Part shown: positions 7,551 through 12,985 of the stretch, piece by piece
Position numbering within the stretch: the stretch's first letter is position 1
Layout: each line of letters opens with the position of its first letter
Assembly: GCA_039808585.1 (NCBI GenBank)
Contig: JBDHTJ010000147.1
Location: 1 to 12,985, forward strand
Length of the DNA: 12,985 bases
Direction: 5' to 3'
Origin: AWTP1-13 sp039808585
GTDB taxonomy: Bacteria > Pseudomonadota > Alphaproteobacteria > Rhizobiales > Hyphomicrobiaceae
The notes under the pieces: generated by a model
What the model was told of the DNA's origin: nothing
Databases searched by the model: none
What the model saw: the letters and a program-made list of their open reading frames with translations, nothing else
Made by a program: the position numbers and the translations under genes

Positions 7551-8534
7551 TCAGCGACGCCGCGCCGCATAAAGGATGAGGAAGACGCCCCCGATCACAA
7601 CGCCCATGGCGGGAAGCAGGCTCAGATCCAGCACGTAGACGGGGATCAGGCCAACCGCGCTTGCCGCCAGCTGCACGAGAAGGGTGGCGACGGGCGTGAA
7701 GGCGCTGGTGGCTGCGAAGTTCTCCGTCGTGATCTTGACCACGCTCGAGAAACTCAGAAAGGCCATGGCGGTAAGCACCACGCTGCCAACGAGGCCGCCG
7801 AGCAGGATCGTAGGCACGTGCATCATCTGGGCAAAGGTCGGCACCAGCGTTGTTGCGGGCAGTAGACCAGCGCCCATCAGCAACGCGCTGAGTGCGGCGG
7901 CAAGCAGGCTCACGATCGAGCTGACCAGCACCACCAGGCCGGTGATCCGCAATTTTTCCTTCACCGTGCGCGCCTGGCGGTTCCAGGGGTGGAACTCGGC
8001 CGAGAAGCCGCGCAAGTTGAAGGAAGCGGCAGAGGCGAGGCCCCAGATCAGCACCTGCAGCCGATACTGCGGATCGACCACCCAGATCAGCGGCGCGATA
8101 CCAGCAACCACCACCGCACCTCCGGCGGCGGCCATGAGCGCTGGTCGCCGCTTGAAGATAAGAACACCCACCACCAGCGAAACGGGAATGGACAGCCGCA
8201 CGATGAGGCTGCCGTGCGCGGGAGCGATGTGCTCGAGCAGCAGGTAGTAGAAGATCTCCATCAGGATCGTTCCGGCACCCACAGTCCAGCTTTGCGGCGT
8301 GAGGACGATGGCGAGCCAGTGCGGACCTGGCCCCGTGACCGCAAGCAGCACCAGCGCCGACGTCAGCATCGCATAGAGCACGAAGGCGATCGGATGCGAG
8401 CCTAGCTGATGCCCCACGACGTACGTGAGACTGAGCACGGCAATGGCGATGACGTACAGGCCCGCCTCCACCCAGCCGCTGATGGGATACTGCGGCGGGC
8501 GCGCTGGCTCGATCTGTGCTGTTGAACGCTGCAT
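7551..8534 (-). CDS. DMT-superfamily (EamA-type) membrane transporter
   Basis: The 327-residue, very hydrophobic protein shows about ten membrane-spanning segments in two halves, the EamA arrangement. The first half includes ILMEIFYYLLLEHIAPAHGS and LIVRLSIPVSLVVGVLIF. The second includes IKTEN-like ITTENFAATSAFTPVATLL and ends in a final helix followed by the basic AARRR tail. It is an inner-membrane protein, probably an exporter or permease of small metabolites; the substrate is unknown. The ATG at 8534 is 13 bases after the rsmD stop and lacks a clear Shine-Dalgarno sequence, which suggests re-initiation after rsmD. A longer open frame to 8810 runs through rsmD and is not hydrophobic, so I reject it. 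Confidence 0.8.
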   Translation of the reverse strand: MQRSTAQIEPARPPQYPISGWVEAGLYVIAIAVLSLTYVVGHQLGSHPIAFVLYAMLTSALVLLAVTGPGPHWLAIVLTPQSWTVGAGTILMEIFYYLLLEHIAPAHGSLIVRLSIPVSLVVGVLIFKRRPALMAAAGGAVVVAGIAPLIWVVDPQYRLQVLIWGLASAASFNLRGFSAEFHPWNRQARTVKEKLRITGLVVLVSSIVSLLAAALSALLMGAGLLPATTLVPTFAQMMHVPTILLGGLVGSVVLTAMAFLSFSSVVKITTENFAATSAFTPVATLLVQLAASAVGLIPVYVLDLSLLPAMGVVIGGVFLILYAARRR

Positions 8535-8547
8535 GAGGGGGATCGGC

Positions 8548-9117
8548 TCAAGCCTTGGTCGGAGCAAAGCGCAGGAAGTGGACCGAGGTATCGCCCCACG
8601 TGCGGCTGTCGACCAGCGCAAAATCAGCAGGCAATTCAATTTTCGCGTCCCGGCGCTCCTCCACGACACATAGGGCACCGGCGGCCAGCCATCCCCCTGC
8701 TGCTGCGCTTGCCAAGGCCTTTTCGGCCAATCCCTTGCCGTAGGGTGGATCGAGGAAGACCAGGCGATGCTGCTCGCGGCCGGAGGCAGGGCCGAGGTTG
8801 GTGGCATCACGGCGGAATATCTTGGTCACTCCCGTCAGCCCGAAGGCTTCCACGTTCTGCCGGATGAGCGCGCGCGCGCCAGCCTCCTCCTCCACGAACA
8901 GGCAGTATTTTGCGCCCCGCGACAGGGCCTCTATCCCGAGCGCACCAGTCCCTGCAAAGAGATCCAGGACGCGTGCGCCCTCCAGCTCGAAACCCTCGAT
9001 GCCGTGTGCCAGGATGTTGAACATCGCCTCACGCACGCGGTCGGACGTGGGCCTGATGCTCATGTCATCGGGCGTCGCGAGCGGCCGGCCCCTCAAGGTT
9101 CCGCCGACGACCCTCAT
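8548..9117 (-). CDS. rsmD: 16S rRNA (guanine(966)-N(2))-methyltransferase RsmD
   Basis: The 189-residue cytoplasmic enzyme methylates N2 of G966 in 16S rRNA with S-adenosylmethionine. The N-terminus MRVVGGTLRGRPL followed by RPTSDRVREAMFNIL is diagnostic of RsmD. The SAM-binding motif VLDLFAGTGALGIEAL lies at residues 50-65, and the catalytic DPPY motif at 123-126. Length is typical. The ATG at 9117 overlaps the stop of the pseudouridine synthase gene by 4 bases (9114-9117), indicating coupling. The order pseudouridine synthase then rsmD is common in alphaproteobacteria. Confidence 0.95.
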   Translation of the reverse strand: MRVVGGTLRGRPLATPDDMSIRPTSDRVREAMFNILAHGIEGFELEGARVLDLFAGTGALGIEALSRGAKYCLFVEEEAGARALIRQNVEAFGLTGVTKIFRRDATNLGPASGREQHRLVFLDPPYGKGLAEKALASAAAGGWLAAGALCVVEERRDAKIELPADFALVDSRTWGDTSVHFLRFAPTKA

Positions 9118-9983
9118 CGCCGCTCGCCCTTTTGAGACTGTTGCCGCGCGCGACCCTGGCCATGTCCCGCGCGACGATCCACAGCGTCGTCCTCCAGGCC
9201 AAGCTCTCGTGCCACCGACGCGCCGAGCTGCTCGACAAGCACGCGCCGCTTCACAGGCTCGACGGCGCCTGCCGGCAGATCCAGCAGCTGGAAAGGTCCG
9301 TACGACACCCGTATCAAACGGTTCACGGTGAGGCCCAGGTGCTCGAGGATCTTGCGCACCTCGCGATTTTTCCCCTCACGCAGCGCGATATCGAGCCAGA
9401 CATTGCTGCCCTGCACCTTGTTGATGGCCGCTTCCACCGGGCCGTAGCGAACACCCGCGATCTCGACGCCATCCTTCAGCCGGCCAAGCGCCTCCGGCGT
9501 CGTCTGCCCGTGTGCGCGCACGCGATAGCGCCGCAGCCAACCCGTGGACGGCAGTTCGAGGTGGCGTGCAAGACCGCCATCGTTGGTGAGAAGCAGCAGA
9601 CCTTCCGTATTGAAGTCGAGACGCCCCACGGAGATCACCCGCGGCATCTCCTCCGGCAGCGCCTCGAATACAGTGGGCCGCCCCTGCGGATCGCGGTGCG
9701 TGGTGACGCGACCGCGTGGCTTGTGATAGCGCCATAAGCGCGGCGGGTCTGGCGCACGCAGCGGCTGGCCGTCCACCACCACCTTGTCGCTCTGGGCCAC
9801 GTCGAGCGCCGGGCTCTTGATGACGGTCCCGTTCACCGAGACACGGCGCTCCGCGATCCAGCGCTCCGCTTCCCGGCGCGAGCACAGGCCCGCCCTGGCG
9901 AGCGCCTTGGCGATGCGCATGGGCCATAGCGGGGCAATGTCGCTCTTGTCGGACGAGCGTTGACGATGGGACGGTTTGGTCAT
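9114..9983 (-). CDS. rluB: 23S rRNA/RsuA-family pseudouridine synthase (RluB-like)
   Basis: The 289-residue protein has an N-terminal S4 RNA-binding domain (MRIAKALARAGLCSRREAER, about residues 22-41, through VSVNG). An RsuA/RluB/E/F-type catalytic domain follows. The motif SVGRLDFNTEGLLLLTNDG contains the catalytic Asp at D123, and GKNREVRKILEHLGL with LIRVSYGPF completes the family pattern. RluB modifies U2605 of 23S rRNA in E. coli; the exact target here is inferred. The C-terminus carries a short basic Gln/Arg-rich tail. I choose the ATG at 9983. An upstream open frame to 10205 would run antisense through tadA. An inner Met (residue 22) is another possible start, but it would trim the sequence just before the S4 domain. 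The gene heads the leftward cluster and diverges from tadA. Confidence 0.88.
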   Translation of the reverse strand: MTKPSHRQRSSDKSDIAPLWPMRIAKALARAGLCSRREAERWIAERRVSVNGTVIKSPALDVAQSDKVVVDGQPLRAPDPPRLWRYHKPRGRVTTHRDPQGRPTVFEALPEEMPRVISVGRLDFNTEGLLLLTNDGGLARHLELPSTGWLRRYRVRAHGQTTPEALGRLKDGVEIAGVRYGPVEAAINKVQGSNVWLDIALREGKNREVRKILEHLGLTVNRLIRVSYGPFQLLDLPAGAVEPVKRRVLVEQLGASVARELGLEDDAVDRRAGHGQGRARQQSQKGERR

Positions 9984-9988
9984 GGAAT
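9960..9988 (+). promoter_or_regulatory. probable sigma70-type promoter of tadA inside the pseudouridine synthase start region
   Basis: TTGACG (9960-9965) and TGGAAT (9983-9988) are separated by exactly 17 bases, matching 5 of 6 and 4 of 6 consensus positions. Transcription would start near 9995, giving a leader of about 26 bases with GAGAGGA at 10006-10012. The -10 element covers the start codon of the divergent pseudouridine synthase gene (9983-9981), so the two genes may compete for polymerase or ribosomes. Confidence 0.5.
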
Positions 9989-10020
9989 GCGGGCGCTTGT
10001 CGTTCGAGAGGATCGCCCTT

Positions 10021-10479
10021 ATGCCACCTTCGAAGGCGCCCGGCCACATGCTTGCCGCCCTCGCTGAGGCTGAAGCTGCCGCAGCCCGTGGCGAGGTACC
10101 GGTGGGAGCCGTCATAGTATCCCCGGATGGCCGCCAGATCGCTGCCGCCGGCAACCGTACGCGCGAACTCGCAGACCCCACCGCCCATGCGGAAATGCTG
10201 GCCATCCGCGAGGCCTGCAGGGTGCTGGGCAGCGAGCGGCTGACGGACTGCGACCTCTACGTGACGCTGGAGCCCTGCCCCATGTGCGCAGCGGCCATCT
10301 CTTTCGCCCGCATCCGCCGCCTCTACTTCGGCGCGCAGGACCCGAAGGGTGGCGGCGTGGAGAACGGCCCCCGCCTATTCAGCCAGAGCGTTTGCCACCA
10401 CGCGCCCGAGATCCTGGGCGGGATCGAGGAGACGCGGGCGGGGGAGATTTTGCGGGCCTTCTTCGCCGCGCGGCGCTAG
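10021..10479 (+). CDS. tadA: tRNA adenosine(34) deaminase TadA
   Basis: The 152-residue zinc enzyme deaminates A34 of tRNA-Arg(ACG) to inosine. The zinc site is complete: TAHAEML gives H56 and the proton-shuttling E58, and LEPCPMCAAA gives C86 and C89. The start EVPVGAVIVSPDG and the tail VCHHAPEILGGI fit TadA and the wider nucleoside deaminase group. I choose the ATG at 10021, with GAGAGGA eight bases upstream. An in-frame ATG at 9976 would lie before the predicted promoter -10 and overlap the divergent gene. The last 101 bases overlap, tail to tail, a gene on the opposite strand. Being next to rRNA-modification genes supports the tRNA role. A free-base deaminase is the less likely alternative. 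Confidence 0.92.
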   Translation: MPPSKAPGHMLAALAEAEAAAARGEVPVGAVIVSPDGRQIAAAGNRTRELADPTAHAEMLAIREACRVLGSERLTDCDLYVTLEPCPMCAAAISFARIRRLYFGAQDPKGGGVENGPRLFSQSVCHHAPEILGGIEETRAGEILRAFFAARR

Positions 10480-11065
10480 CAGGCGGCGCCGCCAGTTGCT
10501 GGGCGGTGCGGATGGGCACAAGGCCGTGCCGTTCGTAGAGATGGCCGAGCCAGTCCCAGTCCGCCAGCACCGTGCGATAGATCCAGCGATAGCTCTTCTG
10601 CAACTGCGCCAGCGCCACGGCCCGTTCGCGGCCTATGAACTCCGAAAGGGCCGCGATCTCGAGCCAGTTGACGACGAGGTGTACGTACGTCGCCTCGTAA
10701 TTGCGGGCGCCATCCGGCAGCGTGACGGGCGCATCTGGATAGCGCCGGACGAGATCGTCCATGAGCGGGGCCAGCACGTCCACCTCCGGCGTTCCGAGCT
10801 TCCAGAGGTACCAGTGCATTTGTTCGTGCAGGTAGGTCGACAGCAGCTGATCCTCGCTGTCGGCAAAACGGTTGCCGAGTGTCAGCACCGGGTGCGCGAA
10901 GGTATCGCCGCCTGGCACGATGCGCACGACATTCGTGTATTCGTAGCGGGAAAGATCGTGCCGCCGCCGTAGCGCTTTCAGCAACGTCTCGATCCGCAGG
11001 GCCTCTCGCCGCGCGTGCTCGAGATCGACGTCGATGTGTATGTCGGCGCTGGGGCTGCGGGCCAC
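10379..11065 (-). CDS. uncharacterised HEQMH-motif protein, putative zinc metalloprotease-like
   Basis: I do not recognise a named family for this 228-residue protein. It has no signal peptide or membrane span. Residues 80-84 read HEQMH inside STYLHEQMHWYLWKL, the form of a zincin HExxH helix, where E81 would be the catalytic base. E124 (in NYEATYVHL) and E136 are candidate third ligands about 40-50 residues further on. A Trp/Tyr-rich helical part follows (YRWIYRTVLADWDWLGHLYE). The last 33 residues are Arg/Pro/Ser/Ala-rich and encoded antisense to the end of tadA, so the tail is probably recent and disordered. The start is a GTG at 11065 with GAGGA about 13 bases upstream, a loose fit. Single gene with no operon partner. 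Protease activity is an inference from the motif only. Confidence 0.65.
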   Translation of the reverse strand: MARSPSADIHIDVDLEHARREALRIETLLKALRRRHDLSRYEYTNVVRIVPGGDTFAHPVLTLGNRFADSEDQLLSTYLHEQMHWYLWKLGTPEVDVLAPLMDDLVRRYPDAPVTLPDGARNYEATYVHLVVNWLEIAALSEFIGRERAVALAQLQKSYRWIYRTVLADWDWLGHLYERHGLVPIRTAQQLAAPPASAARRRRPAKSPPPASPRSRPGSRARGGKRSG

Positions 11066-11313
11066 GCTCGCGTTCCAATCCTCTAGGGTTCAGACGGCGC
11101 AGTTCTATCGCACAGGCGTCGTGAAGTGCGCCTCGCAAGCAAGCTTTTCAACGGCTTTGACGGATCGGCGCAGATGCGCATGCGCACGCGGCTCTTGGGC
11201 AGATGCACGAGGAACCCGCGGATCTCCACAGGTTACACACAGGTGCGCCTACACGGGAAGGCGAGAATCTGATGCAAGCGTCGGACCTGCCCGTCTCGAT
11301 CCAGGAGCCGACC
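11066..11313. other. divergent intergenic region with a 12-bp palindrome
   Basis: These 248 bases separate the HEQMH gene from the YdjM-like gene. The perfect palindrome TGCGCATGCGCA lies at 11175-11186, preceded by TTGACG at 11157-11162. No convincing -10 element is in place, so the palindrome may be an operator, but this is weak. An in-frame extension of the YdjM-like gene back to 11203 is open but has no conserved sequence. I see no other gene here. Confidence 0.4.
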
Positions 11314-12186
11314 ATGGCTAATTTTCCGACGCACATCGCAATCGGTACGGTCGTCTCCGGCGCCCTTGCAACCGTCACGCTCGCCGCCGATGTCGTTGCT
11401 CCCGAGAACCTCGTGGCGGTGACGCTCGCGGGCGTGTTGGGTTCGGTGCTGCCGGACATCGACCTCAAGGACTCGCGCCCCAGCCAGGCCCTGTTCGCCG
11501 GGCTTGGCGTGTTCTTCGCCTTTGCGGTGCTGTTCTCGCTGGAGAACAAGTATTCCGTGGTGGAAATGTTGGTGATGTGGCTCGGCACCCTGCTCGCGGT
11601 GCGCTACCTGGCAAGACCCATCTTCTACAACATGAGCTACCATCGCGGCATCTGGCACTCGCTCGCAGCCGGCATCTTCTGCGCCTGCGCAACCGCCGTG
11701 GTCTACAAGTACCTGCTCGGGCGGCACGAGGGCGTCGCCTGGCTCGCTGCCGGCTTCCTGTTCATCGGCTTCCTCACCCACCTCATCCTCGACGAGATCT
11801 ACTCGGTGGACGTGATGGACACGCGCATCAAGTCGTCCTTCGGCACGGCCATGAAGCTCGCCGACTTCAAGCATCCCGGACATTCGATCGCGATGGTGGC
11901 GGCTGCCATGTTCGCCTTCTGGCTGGCGCCATCCACCAAGACCTTCACCGACGGCATGACGTCGAAGCCGATGTGGACCGATCTCAACAAACGCATGCTG
12001 CCGCACGATCAGTGGTTCGGCGTCGACTGGCGCAACGTTGCAAAGCTCCCCGAATTCCGCAGCAAGAGCGAGACCACGCCTGCAGCCGCACCGGCGCCGA
12101 GCAGCATCTCTACCGGCTCGATCCCCACGCCCGCGCCTGCGTCCGCCACTGAACCCACAGCCCCCGCCAAGGACGCCAAAGAATAG
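11314..12186 (+). CDS. YdjM/DUF457-type membrane-bound metal-dependent hydrolase
   Basis: The 290-residue inner-membrane protein fits the LexA-binding, inner-membrane-associated hydrolase family (PF04307). Conserved putative metal ligands are spread over the membrane part: H7 (FPTHIAIG), D48 and D50 (LPDIDLKDS), H110 and H115 (YHRGIWHSL), H156 and D160 (LTHLILDEIY). About five hydrophobic helices lie between residues 10 and 205. The C-terminal 35-40 residues are Pro/Ala/Thr-rich and look disordered. The ATG at 11314 has CAGGAG six bases upstream and starts the conserved N-terminus; upstream Met codons at 11203 and 11272 are rejected. In E. coli the homologue is under SOS control. No LexA-like site is evident here. 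The substrate is unknown, and a phospholipase-like role has been suggested for the fold. Confidence 0.82.
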   Translation: MANFPTHIAIGTVVSGALATVTLAADVVAPENLVAVTLAGVLGSVLPDIDLKDSRPSQALFAGLGVFFAFAVLFSLENKYSVVEMLVMWLGTLLAVRYLARPIFYNMSYHRGIWHSLAAGIFCACATAVVYKYLLGRHEGVAWLAAGFLFIGFLTHLILDEIYSVDVMDTRIKSSFGTAMKLADFKHPGHSIAMVAAAMFAFWLAPSTKTFTDGMTSKPMWTDLNKRMLPHDQWFGVDWRNVAKLPEFRSKSETTPAAAPAPSSISTGSIPTPAPASATEPTAPAKDAKE

Positions 12187-12210
12187 GCGCGACACGACCT
12201 TCATCTCTGA

Positions 12211-12237
12211 TGGCATGCCCGCGAAGGCTGGCATCCA
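12211..12237. repeat. REP-like palindromic element in a convergent intergenic region
   Basis: The sequence pairs TGG/CCA and ATGCC/GGCAT around a GC-GAAG-GC core (12211-12237), with one bulged C and one C/T mismatch. The form 'TGCCCGCGAAGGC.GGCATCCA' is the pattern of short dispersed palindromic repeats common in intergenic DNA of many Proteobacteria. It lies between the stops of two convergent genes, where it could also end transcription or protect mRNA ends. Copy number in this genome cannot be seen from the window. Confidence 0.6.
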
Positions 12238-12287
12238 CGCAAGCATCGAAATGGCGCAAGGCGTGCCCCAACGGCAGCCCGCCCCCT

Positions 12288-12985
12288 CTATTTCCCTTCC
12301 GGTGCGGACAGGGGCAGGCCCAGCATCACGCGGCGCTTGAGCCAGGGGCTCGGGCGATAGCGCGGATCTCGGTAGAAGTCGTAGAGCCGCTCGAGAATGA
12401 AAAGAATGCGGCCGGCGCCGAGCCCGTCGCCCCATTCCAGCGGGCCGAACGGATAGCCCAGCCCGAGTTTCGTCGCCTTATCGATGTCGGCCGGCGTCGC
12501 GATGCCGCGCTGGGCGATATTGCAGCCGACGTTGACGATCATCGCCACGAGCCGCTGCGCGACGAACCCCGGGCTGTCGTTGATCACTACAACCGGCTGG
12601 CCGTCGGACGACAACAGCGCGCGCGCCGCGTCGCGCATTGCCGGATCCGTTGCCGGCGTCACCATTAGCGTCCGCGGCCCCTTCATGCCGAACAGGACAT
12701 CGAGCGAGACCGTGCGTCGTGCATCGAGCTTCAGGTCGCGAATGGCCGTCGTCAGGTCCCATCCGATCTGCGTGAGCAGGATCAGCGCATCGTCGCCGGG
12801 CTTGTAGCCGTCCTCGATGCTGCCCGTCTCCACCTTGACGCCCGCCGCCTTGACGCCCGCCGCCTTGACGATCTCTGCCACCGGCGCCTGCAAGTCGAGA
12901 TGATGTTTCGTCGGAATGAGCCACACCGACTTAGGCAGCGGGGCGGTCGCCTTGGGTATCTCGGGCTCGATGCGCTTGCCGTCCT
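12288..12985 (-). CDS. 3-hydroxyacyl-CoA dehydrogenase, C-terminal part (runs off the window)
   Basis: The frame is open to the window edge, so only the last 231 residues are visible. An apparent GTG start at 12926 is internal, because upstream codons continue in frame (DGKRIEPEIPKATAPLPKS). The C-terminal 3-hydroxyacyl-CoA dehydrogenase domain is clear: VVVINDSPGFVAQRLVAMIVN, then IAQRGIATPADIDKATKLGLGYPFGPLEWGD and YRPSPWLKRR. The preceding LDARRTVSLDVLFGMKG resembles the link region of the roughly 500-residue two-domain bacterial enzymes (PaaH/HbdB type), which oxidise 3-hydroxyacyl-CoA with NAD+ in beta-oxidation or aromatic-acid breakdown. The NAD-binding domain lies outside the window. 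A 15-base tandem repeat (12833-12870) adds VKAAG units. Confidence 0.85.
   Translation of the reverse strand, partial: DGKRIEPEIPKATAPLPKSVWLIPTKHHLDLQAPVAEIVKAAGVKAAGVKVETGSIEDGYKPGDDALILLTQIGWDLTTAIRDLKLDARRTVSLDVLFGMKGPRTLMVTPATDPAMRDAARALLSSDGQPVVVINDSPGFVAQRLVAMIVNVGCNIAQRGIATPADIDKATKLGLGYPFGPLEWGDGLGAGRILFILERLYDFYRDPRYRPSPWLKRRVMLGLPLSAPEGK
12833..12870. repeat. 15-bp in-frame tandem repeat, about 2.5 copies
   Basis: CCTTGACGCCCGCCG is repeated exactly at 12833-12847 and 12848-12862, followed by eight further bases (12863-12870). On the minus strand it encodes AAGVKAAGVK within the 3-hydroxyacyl-CoA dehydrogenase gene. The unit is a multiple of three, so gain or loss of a copy keeps the frame. 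Confidence 0.85.

Noticed and set aside
5925..7865. A 646-codon open frame on the + strand
   Set aside because: It lies antisense to the photolyase, whose family motifs are unmistakable. The product is Arg/His/Gly-rich without motifs, as expected from antisense frames in GC-rich DNA.
11227..11247. DnaA-box-like words (CTCCACAGG, TTACACACA)
   Set aside because: Both differ from TTATCCACA by two or more bases, there is no cluster or AT-rich stretch, and no dnaA, dnaN or parAB gene is nearby.
11233..12435. A 400-codon open frame on the - strand
   Set aside because: It is antisense to the YdjM-like gene, which has conserved ligands and a good ribosome site. The MPAFAGM stretch in it is only the translated REP-like repeat.

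Overview
The window is GC-rich, densely packed bacterial DNA. The gene families, and the neighbourhood of a TadA-type deaminase divergent from a pseudouridine synthase and rsmD, point to an alphaproteobacterium, probably Hyphomicrobiales (Rhizobiales). The genus cannot be read from the sequence. No insertion sequence, prophage, tRNA, rRNA or CRISPR array is visible.

Left part (1-3371, + strand): the end of a catabolic operon. The last residues of a probable Bug/TctC-type solute-binding protein overlap by 4 bases the gene for a small [2Fe-2S] subunit. That gene overlaps by 4 bases the gene for a large molybdopterin subunit of the xanthine dehydrogenase/isoquinoline 1-oxidoreductase/nicotinate dehydrogenase group. 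A ModA-like binding protein without an export signal follows 22 bases later. Together they suggest uptake and molybdenum-dependent hydroxylation of an organic acid, N-heteroaromatic or aldehyde. No FAD subunit or cytochrome partner lies in the window.

Middle (3382-5935): a convergent, isolated DUF1217 (flagellum-associated) gene, a divergent FMN-dependent PPOX-type flavoprotein, a strong hairpin between convergent genes, and an HtrA-like trypsin-fold/PDZ protein in which all three catalytic residues appear to be replaced.

Right-centre (6048-10479): a leftward cluster of pseudouridine synthase, rsmD, a DMT/EamA transporter and a CPD photolyase, tightly spaced and probably co-transcribed. tadA diverges from its head. 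tadA, rsmD and the pseudouridine synthase are all RNA-modification genes, so this is a translation-quality neighbourhood with a light-repair gene attached.

Right (10379-12985): an uncharacterised HEQMH-motif protein whose basic C-terminal tail is encoded antisense to the end of tadA, a YdjM-like membrane hydrolase, a REP-like hairpin, and the C-terminal part of a 3-hydroxyacyl-CoA dehydrogenase running off the window with an internal 15-bp tandem repeat.

The points most worth a second look are the catalytically dead HtrA-like protein, the signal-less ModA-like protein in the molybdoenzyme operon, and the HEQMH protein with its overprinted tail. I see no clear new multi-gene defence or mobile system.
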